DNA from: Coprinellus micaceus
Taxonomy: Eukaryota > Basidiomycota > Agaricomycetes > Agaricales > Psathyrellaceae
Direction of reading: 5' to 3'
Length of the DNA: 64,000 nucleotides
NCBI GenBank assembly: GCA_951394405.1
Contig: OX596334.1
Location: forward strand, 1,550,001 to 1,614,000
Shown: positions 11,432 through 22,644 of the stretch, one piece after another
How the letters are laid out: each line of letters starts with the position of its first letter
How positions within the stretch are numbered: the stretch's first letter is position 1
Position numbers and translations under genes: made by a program
The notes under the pieces: generated by a model
Told to the model about the DNA's origin: nothing
The model's input: the letters and a program-made list of their open reading frames with translations, nothing else
Database searches by the model: none

Positions 11432-13660
11432 GGGGGCTTAGATGAAACCGAAATGATAAGCGCGCACCTGCACCACCGAAAGCGCCTCTAGATCGAGCCC
11501 TTGGGTGGTGAACGACCCTGCCATGGTGATCGATGAATCGATGAGAGAGGATCCCGCACAGTCTCCCACAGGATGAGGGTTGAAGTGCTTCGTATCACAA
11601 TCCCACGACCATCTGACATGGAGCTGTCCGACATGTTAAAACGTAACAAACAAAGATACTCAAACCTCGCACCAAGTCCGGGCAAGAGCCCACCAAGGTG
11701 TCGGCCATAGCGAGTAGTTTCCTAGGCGCGACTCCTTCAGCGCACCATCAACTTCAAGGGGGCCCTCTCCGGATTCAGAAGAGCACAAATTCGCTTCCAA
11801 GCCCTAGAGTAGATCAGAGTGAATTGTTGTCACTAAATTTCAGAAGGAATGGCATACACTCTAAGCCGTAGTGTCGTCCTCCAGTTCCGTGACCGAATAC
11901 AACACTGTGCATAACCTCAGACCCTGGTGTTCGCCGGCTGCCTCGTGAGCTTCGGCGAGGTCATACGAGATCCCATCGTTGACCCGGAACATTGAAACGA
12001 CTTTCGCGCATTGACCTCCAAAGTCATAGTCCGCTTCCACCAGGCGATATCCCTCTTTGAATTTAGATCCAATGAAAACTGCAATGAGGGTACGGATCCT
12101 CCCCTCGAGGTACTTTGCAGAGGTGTTCCCCCCCTGCGATGTTCCTTTGAACCGAGAAGTCAAGTATTCGTTGAAGGGAGACGCTTGCGGCACCTGCAGG
12201 TTGCCGAATGTCATGATTGAAGGCTCCAAGTCCATTTCTTCGCGAAGGGTGGTATTTTGGCAGAACTCGACGTAGGCTTTATGAGCCGCAAGCTGAGCAT
12301 GCCAGTGTCGGAAGGCTTGTCGGTAGCGGATGGCTTCTGGCCTTTGACCCCCTGCACCCAAACCAAATCAGCCTTCCGTGGATAATTTCTTGGGGCCGTT
12401 CGCTGACCGTTAAAGAAATTAAACTCTTCAGACCCGCACTCTCGATGGTGCGTCTCCCTCCAGTCTATTTCTTGACAAACGGGCGAGCAGTAAACCATGG
12501 CGTGGCACCCGGAACAAAGTTTCTTTATGCCAACAAGGGGAGGGAGCCGAGAACACTGGAGCGATGCGTTAACTACAGCACCGCCCACTTTAGTTGCTGA
12601 AACATACCGTGACATTATCACAGAGGAAGTATTGATCTCGATTCGAGGGCGTCAGTGCTGCCGCTGCAACGTCCAAAGACGCGGCTCTCCAATACGGCGC
12701 CTCCCATCCCGGATGCGGGAATGCGTCAACGCGCCAATATTCCTGCCCCAGGAGCGGTGACAATTGTAAGGCCGCTTGCATGGCGAACCGAGGGTATTGC
12801 CCGCAATTGTTTTGGAGCCGGTCTAGAGAAATCTTGATGAAGTAGTTGTGCTTTTCGTGGGACGCTGAAATGGAGCGCATCCCGTCGACCATGACGGAAA
12901 GGTACCCGGCATGAAACACGCGTTCCCAAACGCCTACGCAGAGTCTCCAATAACTGGGACCGAGCTTCGAGGGCACATCTCCGAGAGAGATCGACATCTT
13001 GGCCAGGAGCTTGAAGGTTTTGTAGCGTGCCTTTCGATCCCTCTTTCGATCGCTATTCGTCAACAACCAGGTCCGGAGGCCAGCAACGAAGTCTTCGAGG
13101 AACCTGGATCTGAGGAACGCAGTTGCTATCTCAGCGCTTTCCCATAATTTCCTCGCGATCTCCAAGAATATCTCGAGCTGGTGCAGGAGGGCTTCGAGTG
13201 CAGTCGGTGGAGCGGCACCCTGAGATTCGGTCTCTTGAAATCGACGCTCCACCTCCTCTAGGGAGAGTGAAGCTGCCTGTTTGCAACGAGATACAGCGCC
13301 GTATAGTGCACCCGCCCGGACCATCTTACCTTTCTTTCCTGGCAATGAGAGAAGGTGAAAAATCCTCTCTGCACTGTCCCTGTTGACCAACAGTGCAAAT
13401 AGCATGTGCGTAATGGGACAGCCGTCTGCCGAAAACTTGTAAAAGGCCTCCCCAGCTCGGTAGTTTACAGCAGCCCAAGCCGCCACGCAATAATCAACCA
13501 CGGTTGGCGACGAAGCAATATGATGTTCCAAGCTTGCGTCGGCCCTGGATAATTCCAGTAAGATTTTACAGACCTTCGTCGGATCCGCGAGTTGGGCGCG
13601 GTCGGTCGGTTTGTCTAGGAAAGTGTTGGAGACCAGGTACTTCAGCCACAACATGGAATC

Positions 13661-13669
13661 GTCCAAATG
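13661..13669 (+). repeat. Target-site duplication, left copy (GTCCAAATG)
   Basis: Identical to 14214-14222. On the coding strand it is CATTTGGAC, the His-Leu-Asp codons that join the two halves of MYND gene 3. Confidence 0.88.
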
Positions 13670-14213
13670 AGAAGCGGCTATCCACCCAGCGGATTTTCCG
13701 GAATCCGGAGATTTCCGAGGCTACCGCATGGTGCCATCAGGGCGGCATACCGTCGGCCAACAGAGGGCGGGTGCAGTGGACTTTATACGCGTACGTGGGC
13801 TGTGGGCGCATGTCGTAGCGCTATTAAGCGCCCAGGTGAGCGCCCGGTGAGGAGGGGGGATGACGCGAGTAATTCATTCGCGACAGTCCCCACATTCCCA
13901 CATGGGTAGCTCCCTCCCGCTCCGCATCGTACCCCTCGCCTTCGGCGGGGGCCCCACGATGCTTCGGGGAGGGTCCCAGGGCCCCCGATGTGAGACCGTC
14001 AGTCACATACGTGGGGCCCCCGTTCCTTGCTGCCGCTCATCGTTCTGCTCGGCCCAAGGGCCTCGGATTGAACAGGCGTATGGCGGCGCGTACTAAGTTT
14101 GCTGGGTCAATACCCCCGGCATCACACCCCTATCACGCCCTGCTGATGCCGAATGTGCCGCTGCTCGGATATCTCCGATTTCCGGAAAATCCGCTGGGTG
14201 AATAGCCACTGCT
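13670..14213. mobile_element. 544-bp MITE with long terminal inverted repeats, Mutator-like target duplication
   Basis: The left end AGAAGCGGCTATCCACCC and the right end (reverse complement) AGCAGTGGCTATTCACCC continue into a shared core CACCCAGCGGATTTTCCGG. They stay about 88% identical for some 50 bp, with weaker similarity to about 90 bp. The interior has no transposase ORF and is GC-rich with several short inverted stretches (for example near 13819-13850). It is flanked by GTCCAAATG on both sides. A 9-bp duplication with long ends and no coding capacity suggests a non-autonomous Mutator-like element, though other superfamilies that make 8-10 bp duplications remain possible. It sits in exon 1 of MYND gene 3. 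Confidence 0.88.
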
Positions 14214-14222
14214 GTCCAAATG
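14214..14222 (+). repeat. Target-site duplication, right copy (GTCCAAATG)
   Basis: Matches 13661-13669 exactly and abuts the right end of the element. Confidence 0.88.
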
Positions 14223-14534
14223 TATGATGATCTTCTGCACGATGTCTCGAGGCAGTCCTTTCGGATGGCTGGATAATGTTGCAAGCATCCCGTGTGTCGC
14301 AGAGATCATAGCACAATGGGCTCGGTCGCGCATAACCTTTTGAATGTGGCCCTTTGCCGTCGCCTTGAATTGTGGAGGAACGTCTGGCGGTCGGAGAGAT
14401 TCGGGGTTGAGATGGTGAAATATCACATCGAGAACTTCCATCCGATAGTTGGACCCATTGACGCCTGCTAAGAGATTGTACAGCCCGTCCACGTTCCCCA
14501 GCTTGCTGGCAGCTGTGATGGCCTGTGATTCCAT

Positions 14535-15648
14535 TGAGCATTGTCGTTTGTACTCAACAAACGTCCATAAACTTACACCTTGGGGGATGCGTCCGCCTTT
14601 GAAGATGGTGTGGTTCTAGGGTATGACCGGAAGAGGTTAGTGATTCCTATCCCCCCGAGAGCACGCCCCGCTGTAAACCAGGATCCTCACACGATGAGGA
14701 AGCTTCCAATGTTCCGAGCCCCGACTCTGCGGCATCATATTGAATCTGCGCGCAGGCAGAGGTTTCGAGGGAGGCTGGGCGCTGAGATCTGAGAGTCGAG
14801 GGTTGGCGTTGAGGGTAAGAAACATGTTTTGGCAACAAAGATTCTTAGCCGGAGATGGTGACCCTAACCCTGGTAGCGGTAACCTTCATGAAATTAGCGC
14901 CCGTTAGGGGTTCTAGCTTCTCTTCACACGAGTCAAGGTTCGATCCCGGTTAAGTGTACGCCACCGGGAAGTCGATCTACTTTATGAGTACCGTAGGGCT
15001 CGGGTTGCTTCTTCTCGTCTCCACACGCACCCATGTCCCACCATCTGGTGCAAAAAAGGCGACGCTTTACCTGGTCAGCCCCAGGGCCGTTACCTAGCTC
15101 TGTGGTAAGATACAAAGCCGTAAAAATCCCCAGACCCTTGCTTGTTTTGGGGCAAAATCAGCGAAGTCGCATGAGACGCCCTTCAAATTCCACTTCCACG
15201 GGTTGTCCAGAACGAGCTACTGATGTGATTCGAGGAAAGCTGTGGACCCGTATGAAGGAAGACCAACGGCTAACCCTCAAGGAGAGGTGGGTCATACAGA
15301 CTATCTCAGGCTGCCTGGGGATGGTTCAGAGGATCATAATCAGTGTCATTAATACATGTCCCATCCAACCACCAATACATACTGTATAATTCTAACGTCT
15401 CCCCCGTTACTATGCTAACCCCCCTGCCTCTCGCACTGCATGCATACAATAGTGAAGTGAAGCGTTGAGGAAGAAGAGTTGAGAACAAATCAAGATGAAG
15501 GAATGGCGAGAAGGAAGAAGTTGGTCGTGTGGTGTACAACAACATATTAGGGCTTGGAAGTCACAAGTGGAAGGACCAAGGGTCGAGGCGCATGGTCCTA
15601 GGCCACAAGAGAGGGCTGAGAAGAAGTGCGAAACCGGGCGTTGACCAC
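14535..15648. other. Intergenic region
   Basis: No supported exon. A CCCTAACCC motif is at 14862-14870, 328 bp upstream of MYND gene 3. The rest is the 3' flank of the RING gene and unassigned sequence. Confidence 0.45.
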
Positions 15649-16921
15649 CTAGGTGAAGCACCTCCCCCCATTCAAAAAGTTCCTATAAGCATGTTTCCTA
15701 TAATCCGTGAACGTATCCACCGGAAGGTGTTCGTCCTCCTCCGATTTGATTGAGGGTAACCTGACCTCAGAGTTCACCCGGCCTTTCTGCATCGTGAAGC
15801 TGGCGTCCCTCGATAAGATGCTCGCCCTCCTCAGCGAGTTGAGCACCTCCCCATCGATGCTGTAGTCCCTCTTTATTGGCGTTGAAGGCCCAGCAGAGCC
15901 TCCGTACCCGCGCTGCATCGACATGGTGTCGCCGATACGCGCCTTCTTCGGTGCAGGGGCCTTGGGGCTGAGTGAGGTCGCCTCAGAAGAGTACTTGCGC
16001 GTGCGGCGGGGGAGCGGGCGGACAATGCGGGCAAGGGGTGCAGCATCTAATTCGGAATCGCACTCGGAATCGCTGGAATCCAAAAGGACAGCAGCCTTGG
16101 ATTTTCGTGGGGTCCTCTTCGGTGACTCCATTTCGAGTTTGAGGGCGTTGAACTTGGCCACCAGGGCTTCGTTTCTGGAAACCAGTCAACTCTGAAAATG
16201 AACAAGTGGCAAAGCACTTACTCCTCCTGTAACCTGTTCACATCCCGTTGCAGCTCCGCATTCTTAGCTACCGCCCTCTGGCTCGCCACCTCACGGTACT
16301 CAACCTCCTTCTCAACCGTGCTCACTTTCTCCACCAGCATCTCGCACTGCACCTCCAACTTCTCCTTCTCCACCCGCGCCTCCTGCTCCCTGAGTCGATA
16401 TGCTCGCGACTTCTTTTGGTGCCTTTCGCATTCCTTCATCAGCAATTCTTCGCGCTCCCGGGAAGATTGGAGCCGTGCTTTATACTTGGCGACATCGCGT
16501 TCAAGGTTGGCGACTTCGTTCGATTCGTCGAGATAGATTCGGCGAAGGGAGGAAACGACAAAGGGGTGGTATTTCTTGGGGAGGTAAATAAGCTGCAGAT
16601 ATATTAGATGTGAGCGAGAAGCAGAGTTGGTTGTGAGCGCACGTCGGGTACAACTGGAGAAAAAGTCAGCCATAGGATGAAGCAACAAGACGCTCTACGC
16701 ACCAAGATGGAACTCGCTCCTACATGTCGGGCACTTCGCCACAGTACCCGTCTCCTCCGGGGCGTTCACAACGTCGGTTATGCATCCCACACAATAGACA
16801 TGCCCTGCGCCGCATCGTTAACGCCGTTTCCAAAACTTCTACGTAGGTGCTTGGGCTCACCGCACGGAATGCACACCGGTTCGTCGTACGCGCTAAGGCA
16901 TATAGAACACTGCCCTGACAT
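15649..16921 (-). CDS. RING finger protein with coiled coil (putative E3 ubiquitin ligase)
   Basis: Five exons join in frame to 356 residues: 16921-16861, 16804-16703, 16653-16643 (11 nt), 16592-16222 and 16174-15649. The RING lies at residues 5-55: CSIC, CIPCGHVYCVGC, then KCPTCRSEF. The order is C-x2-C, C-x2-C-x-H-x2-C-x2-C and C-x2-C. A coiled coil of about 120 residues follows (SNEVANLERDVAKYKARL, KEKLEVQCEMLVEKVSTVEK). The tail is basic and Ser/Pro-rich with acidic patches (SPKRTPRKSKAAV, LDSSDSECDSELD), suggesting a nuclear protein. The likely role is ubiquitin transfer with the coiled coil for dimerisation; the substrate is unknown. The 11-nt microexon restores frame and gives FHLVVPDLIYLPKKYHPF. 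Confidence 0.83.
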
Positions 16922-17393
16922 AACTCTGCAGTGTCCAACTGCCGCGAAGGTGGGAGGAGATGGGGTGGTGGTGGTAGCTGGTCAAACTACAACCCAAACT
17001 CGGTGGCAGATTGATCGCTTGAGCCACCGCGTCAACGCGTCTGGCGGTCAACGTGATCGTCAGGGGCTAGCTAATAGGTGCCTGAACGCCGAAATCTCTC
17101 GCAATCTCAGAGTCGACAAGGCCGACGACCCAAGGGTCCTACTCCGTTATAGTAGGAGTACCACAGGATGAGTATCCAGGGGATCAAAAATGATACAATC
17201 CAGAGCGGTAGTGTCAGTAGTACTAGGATACATTAGTGTAGTTCGGGGTTCAAAACTTCAAAACAGCAATTAACAACGCAAAAGAGTCTAGACTTCTGAC
17301 TGGGGTGGATGTGCATGTTGTCCAAGCTCGATGTGAGAATGCCTTTGGTGATCAACTGGGTAATGTAAAATGACGTTGACGCGTGAGCAAAGC

Positions 17394-18110
17394 CTAACAG
17401 GAGCGCAGATACAACGCACCATATTCAACAACCGTACCCAGTCCCTCTACCTTCCTCCTCGCCTCGGCCGCTACCCCACTTGCATCGGTAGTATAGGCGT
17501 GCTCGAATGGTGGCGGCGGGCCCGTAGGAGGTGGTATGTGCGTTAGTTCTCCAGTGCTGATGCCCTCGACACTGACACCCGTTGGTGTCTGGATCATGAG
17601 AGGGCTGTCAACCAACCCGTCGTCCGCCCCTACCACCAAGTAATCTCCCTCCCCGCTAACCATGAACTCACTCGACATTCTGGGAGGAGGGGTGTATGCA
17701 GGCGGTGGAGTGCCCATCCTATCGGGGTACTCACTCCCCACACCATGATCATCATGGAACCCACTCCCATCTACCGTCATACTCCTCCCATAATCGCCCG
17801 TTCTCCTGCTACCCGCTACGCCCCCAAGCACACTGAAACCTCTATCAGGATGACCAGGACTCGTCCGTGGAGGCGGGATGGGGACGCCCGGCGGTGGGCG
17901 GTGGAACCGTTGCATGTGGTCGCGGTAGTTGTAATATTGGCGGGAGGAGGTGAGGTAACGGTACTCGGCTTGGGTGTAGATGCCGGGGTCGATCCCGGCT
18001 TCGAGGAGGCGCTTTTTAATCTTCTTTTCGCGGCGCCTGCGGCGGACGGTGCGGTAGACATCGCGCGCGAGGAGGATGGTGAGGCCAGTCGCGATGATTA
18101 TAATGTCCAT
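17394..18110 (-). CDS. Single-pass membrane protein with proline-rich tail and PY motif
   Basis: An intronless ORF of 238 residues. Residues 1-20 form a membrane anchor (MDIIIIATGLTILLARDVY), followed at once by a basic stop-transfer stretch (RRRRREKKIKKR), so the bulk should face the cytosol. The remainder is Pro/Gly/Ser-rich, with PPPGVPIPPP, MGTPPPAYTPPPRMSS and IPPPTGPPPPFEHAY. PPPAY is a PPxY motif of the kind bound by WW domains of Rsp5/Nedd4 ligases, so it could be a ligase adaptor; that is inference. The C-terminus ends in YLRSC. I do not recognise a named family. Confidence 0.7.
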   Translation of the reverse strand: MDIIIIATGLTILLARDVYRTVRRRRREKKIKKRLLEAGIDPGIYTQAEYRYLTSSRQYYNYRDHMQRFHRPPPGVPIPPPRTSPGHPDRGFSVLGGVAGSRRTGDYGRSMTVDGSGFHDDHGVGSEYPDRMGTPPPAYTPPPRMSSEFMVSGEGDYLVVGADDGLVDSPLMIQTPTGVSVEGISTGELTHIPPPTGPPPPFEHAYTTDASGVAAEARRKVEGLGTVVEYGALYLRSC

Positions 18111-19585
18111 TGTCGTTGACTCCGGGTTCTAGGCGTTGCGTGTTCGCGGCTGGTCCAAAGAGAGGCGGTTGCTCTCAAGGGAAAAGGTAGGAGATAACGG
18201 CGAGCGAGAGGAGTAGGTTGTCGTGCTTGGAGTTGAGGGGAATGGAAAGATGGACCCCGTTAGCTGCGATGATGTGGATACCACCACGAAAGGAGGATCC
18301 GATCGAGGAGCAAGCCAGATTCGCCCCCGGGAATGCGCAAGACAGTAGAAGCCAGTCTCCAGTTGGAAGGTCGGAGGGTGAGAGTTTCTCAGAGAATCAG
18401 AGATCCAAGAAAGATTGAATGCATCCAGAGCTGTGAAGACCGTCGCATGTGCGGCCATGATATTTGGGGTATGTCTCGACATCGGGATGATGGCAGTGGA
18501 ACCTAGTCAGACCTGATTCAGGAGCTTTTGAAACTCAAATGACATCGAACTCCAGACTGAGGCGAACCCGATGAGAGGCGCCCCGAAAGACTGCGGCGCA
18601 ATGGGTTATCGTAGGGGACTCCACGCCCCATGATCGGCGGGCCATTCAATCCAAGTTGGGAGCGACGGAGGTCCTGTGCGCAACCCTGAAGGCGAAACTT
18701 CGATGAGTCGAGGTACCCCAATGAGGTATGAGGGCACGGTTTTGCAGTATAGGTTCTCATGCATAATTTTCCCGGCCGTGGACTGCGACATGGCGAGGGA
18801 GACTGGAATCTTGGTGGTCGTACCAGAGAAAGAGGGAAGCTTGGGCGCTGGACCGCGGCGTCTCACCTGTCACGGCATGTGCGGCGATCAATCCATCAAG
18901 CCCCGATTTAGCGCCCGCCTATCCAGGTGACTCGACTCTTGGCACCAGCTCCCATCTTTCCTACACCCTCCTCTGGACTCGAACCCCTTGCTCGAGCATA
19001 TGCGGGATGGCTATGCGCGTCCAGACATCCTCGCAGACGTCTAGTATGCTCGACGGTGACCGAAATGCAATTGTTTCGCATACACGTGTCGCATCATATC
19101 CGATAGGGGCTATCGAACACGCGCCAAACGCGAGGCGTACCCCCGAACCGGATGTTATCTCGCCTTCCGCTGCGCGAGGCAAACACGGAAAAATACAGAA
19201 ACGGATGGACGGCATGGCACGATTCCCCGTGTCAAGGGGCGTCATAAAGCTTGCCATAAATTCGATTCGGGCCTTGTATTGTATACAACGGCGGCCCCTC
19301 AAATACCTCTGCATATCCGGATTCAGTCTTTCGCCTTCCTTTCCCCGCCTCCCAGTACTCACCTTACGCTCATCCTGGCTCCGAGAGTCGCGATACCCAT
19401 TCCCATTGCTTCATTATCGTATACCTAGTACCCCAAGGTGCGCTGGGTTCGATGCCACTCATCATTCGTTTCGCCCTCGCTGATATCACATATCCATCCA
19501 TCTTTGTTTGCAGGTCTATTCGCAATTTCTTGTCCCTCTCTGTGAAAGCAGGCAACAGAGCCCAATCCGTTATCCGTCGTAGATA
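18111..19585. other. Intergenic region, about 1.5 kb
   Basis: Upstream flanks of two divergent genes. Open frames exist on both strands (for example 18129-18482 minus, 117 codons) but show no family signature, no splice support and no paralogue. I do not call a gene. Confidence 0.4.
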
Positions 19586-21759
19586 ATGTTTCCTCCTATC
19601 AGCGACTTCAACTTCGTTTTCGCCAGTATCGCCACGGTTGCTGCAACTGTGGGGTACGCTTTCACGCGGAGTAGTAACAAGGGAATGGGGGAATCAATGT
19701 GAGTGGCATACCCTCCCGAGCTCGTGGTGTTGCTCCGCAAAATGCTATGCTGACGATCCCTACTTAATGTTAATTTGGAATCCAGTCCCATCCCTTGCTC
19801 CCCTTCGTCCTCGTCTCCTGAGGCGTCCCCTTCGCCCATGGAAGAGAAACAGAGCTCATTGAAGCCTGCCCCAGTGGCTGTCTTCCCACAGAACACGCGT
19901 TCAACATCCCCTTACCCCACCGCGCGCCGCGGTTCGCTCAAGCGCAAGGTGCCTGATGACGGCTTCGACGAGCCTACACCCGTGCGTTTTCTATTTGACA
20001 CGACTGCGTCTCTCATTCTATTTCGCTCACATGGCTCCCTAGGACATCGGATATCCCTTCGTAAGACCGCAGACCCACGATACCCTTCGCCCAGCATTCT
20101 AATTCAAGGTTATGCAGAACCTCGCGAACATCTACCCCAACAAACGATGCAAGACGCCACCTTCACCTTCGCCCGTAGAGGAAGCGGATGTATGTTGTTT
20201 TCGTTGAGCAGCCTCGAGGAGGGTGGAACTAATGGGAATGCTGGAACATTGAAGCCTACACCAACGGCTTCCTCAGGCCAACACGCGGCACCTCTACAGC
20301 TTTCCGTCGCGTTCGCAGATGAAGACGTGGAGATCGTAAGTTGAACTCTGTGGTCCAGACGCGAACCGAGCTCAATATATTGCTCCGCAGCCTCATGTCG
20401 AATCTGAGGGACGGCAAGATAAGGAGGAAGCCGCCCAATCGAGCTTCCCGGAACTTGGCACTCCTCAGGGTGCTTCCCCTTCCACTCCCGTCGCCATCGC
20501 CCAGACCCCTGCTCCCGAACCCCCTCGCACTCCATCGCCTCCACCTCTATCATCCCTACCACCGGCCGAGGAGCCCGTCCATGCACCCGAACCCGAACCT
20601 TCCCAGCCCAGGTCCGCGACTCCCCCGCCTAGTTATTCCCAAGCGGCGCAGCCACACTCAGCGTTTGGAAGATTGACACCGCCAGTTACCCGCCCCAGCA
20701 CCCCAAATGCTCAGTTTGGCACGACACTCACCGCACCACGATTCGGGGTCGCCACTCCTAGTGTACGTTCCATATCCTACCATCCTCGTTGTGCTCGAGA
20801 CACGTGTCTCCACCATGTTCAAGCACTCTTCACGGAGCTTCTGACTGACTCTTGACATTGGGTATGCAGCCGTTCGCTAGTTCAAGCTTCTCCAGCGCTT
20901 TTGCCGCGTTTGCAGGCTCCACATCACCGTTCGCTTCCGTGAAGAGCCAGTCGTTTGGGTCGCTACCTGGGAGGCGGTCAACGTTTAGCGCTTTCTCGCA
21001 GAACGAATCCCCCTCGGCATTTGGAGGGTCAGGGGCCTTCGGCGGGTTCCTTGCCACCCAACAGACGGGAGATGAAGGCACGAGCAGCGGGAAGAGGAAA
21101 GAGCGGGATCACGCGATTGATGCTGTGGAGGCCAGGGAGAAGCAGGTGAAGGTCACTCGTGAGTACCCGGCGTGTGTTGAGGTATCTCTTTGGCTTAACT
21201 CGTTCCGTTCATAGATGTCACCGGCGAAGAAGAGGAAGACGTCGAGCAGGAGCTCAAGGGCGTCAAGCTCTTCATCAAGCGGGGGAACAAACCCTTCGCA
21301 TCTGGCATGGTCGGTCACCTCAAACTGCTTTCCGATAGGAAGACTTTGAAGGAGCGACTCCGTACGCCCACCCTCTCCTTACCGTCTTATTACACCAAGC
21401 CTGACATTTATCTAGTGTTCCGGCGCGAGCCCCTCTGGCAAGTTTCAATGAACGTTAAAGTCAACAACGGAGTCCGGTGCACGTACGAACGCGAGGAAAA
21501 CGCTATCCGGCTAGTATTGAAAGAGCCCGTCGGGGGTCAGCTGGTGAGCTCTTCGAAGGACCAACAGTTGGAGGTCGTTGTGTACGCCCTGAAGGTGCGT
21601 TCTCTTCCAGTTCGGTAGGAGTTGGCGACATGAAAGCTGATACTGATGTCATTTCAGCCTGGACGTGCATGCTCAAAGCAAGACTTCAGGGAGTTCGCGG
21701 AGTCGCTGGTGAAGAACGCCCAATTCACCAAGGCCGAGGATGCAAGAACTTCTGCGTAA
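19586..21759 (+). CDS. Ran-binding domain protein with FG-type repeats (Nup2/Yrb2/Nup50-like)
   Basis: Likely a nuclear transport factor that binds RanGTP at the nuclear pore. The start at 19586 gives MFPPISDFNFVFASIATVA, unexpectedly hydrophobic for this family. Exon 1 ends 19698, exon 2 is 19786-19981 (IPIPCSPSSSS..RRGSLKRKVPDD, a basic nuclear-signal-like patch), then DIGYPF and VMQNLANIYPNKRCKTPP. The middle is Pro/Ser-rich with scattered FG-type units (SAFGRLTPP, SAFGGSGAFGGFLATQQ). The C-terminal domain of about 130 residues is a RanBP1-type fold: VKLFIKRGNKPFASGMVGHL, KTLKERLLFRREPLWQVSMN, then VVVYALK|PGRACSKQDF and EFAESLVKNAQF. The stop is at 21757-21759. About eight introns, several only approximate. 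Confidence 0.78.
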
Positions 21760-22644
21760 GCTAGAGCTTTGCTGCAGGTCCATCACGGCCTCGTCGATCG
21801 CACTGTGCGCCAGGGGTCGGGTCGGCGCACGCGAGTAGGGCGGCATGGCTTCAATAGAAGTCGGCGTCCGCCGAGACAGGTACGGTAGAGCACCTACCGC
21901 TAACTGCGCAAGCCCCGGGGCTCTTGCACTCGTGGCATTGGCCGAGAAGATTATGGCCAAAGGGCCACCTGGGACGCTGTGCTTATTGCTTATGCATCTG
22001 AACTGTATGACATACTGGATATGCTCTTACCTTCTATTCCCCATGACTCTCCACTCCCATTGACACACACACTATAATTATGATAACGACCTCTTTACGA
22101 CTTTCTTTGTATGTACCAGCTTTCCTCATGTTCCTGCATTTCCATGTCTCTTGCCTCGTGTAGTCGAAGGCCATGTCCTTCCATGTACAGATAATAGGAC
22201 GCTTGCCTTATAATGTATCTTTACTCTCTTCAATAGCACTGTTTCCCGGAGTCCGCCTCCTTACGTGACCACCGCACGTAGCCCTTGTTCTAGGTGCTTG
22301 CGAAACCCCGTCAGACCCTAGCATGCCAAGCTCGACGGCGGCACGACACGCACCTTAGTAAGATCAAACTTCTAGCCACTTTCATTCTCACTGAGACGCC
22401 TTACAAGCCGGTGCTCATCGTATCTCTTACTTTGATTAATGTCTACATTCGAACCTGATACTAAAACAAGTAACACAGACCGAAAGGAGTGGAGGGGTAA
22501 CCATGGCACACATGTAGAACCCAGGACGTGATAAGGGGTATATAGTGAGGTGAGTCTTGAAAACAATGGATGAACAATGGAAAGCATTTGAGGCAATAGA
22601 CAACAGGTGGAGCAGAAACCTTGAATGAGTAGGTAAAGGAAGCG
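21760..22644. other. 3' intergenic region between convergent genes
   Basis: No supported coding exon. The Ran-binding gene and the cell-surface protein gene end toward each other here. The sequence is pyrimidine-rich with tracts such as ccatgactctccactcccattgacacac; poly(A) signals are expected but I cannot fix them. Confidence 0.45.

Larger units (their letters stand above)
11861..14534 (-). pseudogene. MYND-type zinc finger protein 3, split by a MITE
   Basis: Third tandem member. The 5' part (14534-14214) encodes MESQAITAASKLGNVDGLYN..IIIHLD, then a 544-bp element interrupts it. Coding resumes at 13669 with HLDDSMLWLKYLVSNTF. If the element and one copy of its 9-bp target duplication are left out, exon 1 (ending 12614) is 1368 nt. 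It joins in frame to 12555-12408 and 12351-11861, 668 residues in all. The MYND finger is complete: LCDN|C..KKLCSGCHAMVYCSP, VCQEIDW, HHREC. The C-terminal domain contains FKGTSQGGNTSAKYLEGRI and GYRLVEADYDFGGQC. The intact remainder implies recent disruption. As the DNA stands, translation ends soon inside the element (GYSPSGFSGNRRYPSSG..stop). Removal of the element as an intron is not excluded. Confidence 0.82.

Noticed and set aside
14930..14960. tRNA-like T-arm (GGTTCGATCCC)
   Set aside because: The five-base stem around it does not pair, and no matching D-arm, anticodon stem or acceptor stem can be drawn from the flanks.
18129..18482. 117-codon minus-strand frame (MSRHTPNIMAAHATVF)
   Set aside because: No homologous motif, no neighbour support and no splice-consistent extension.
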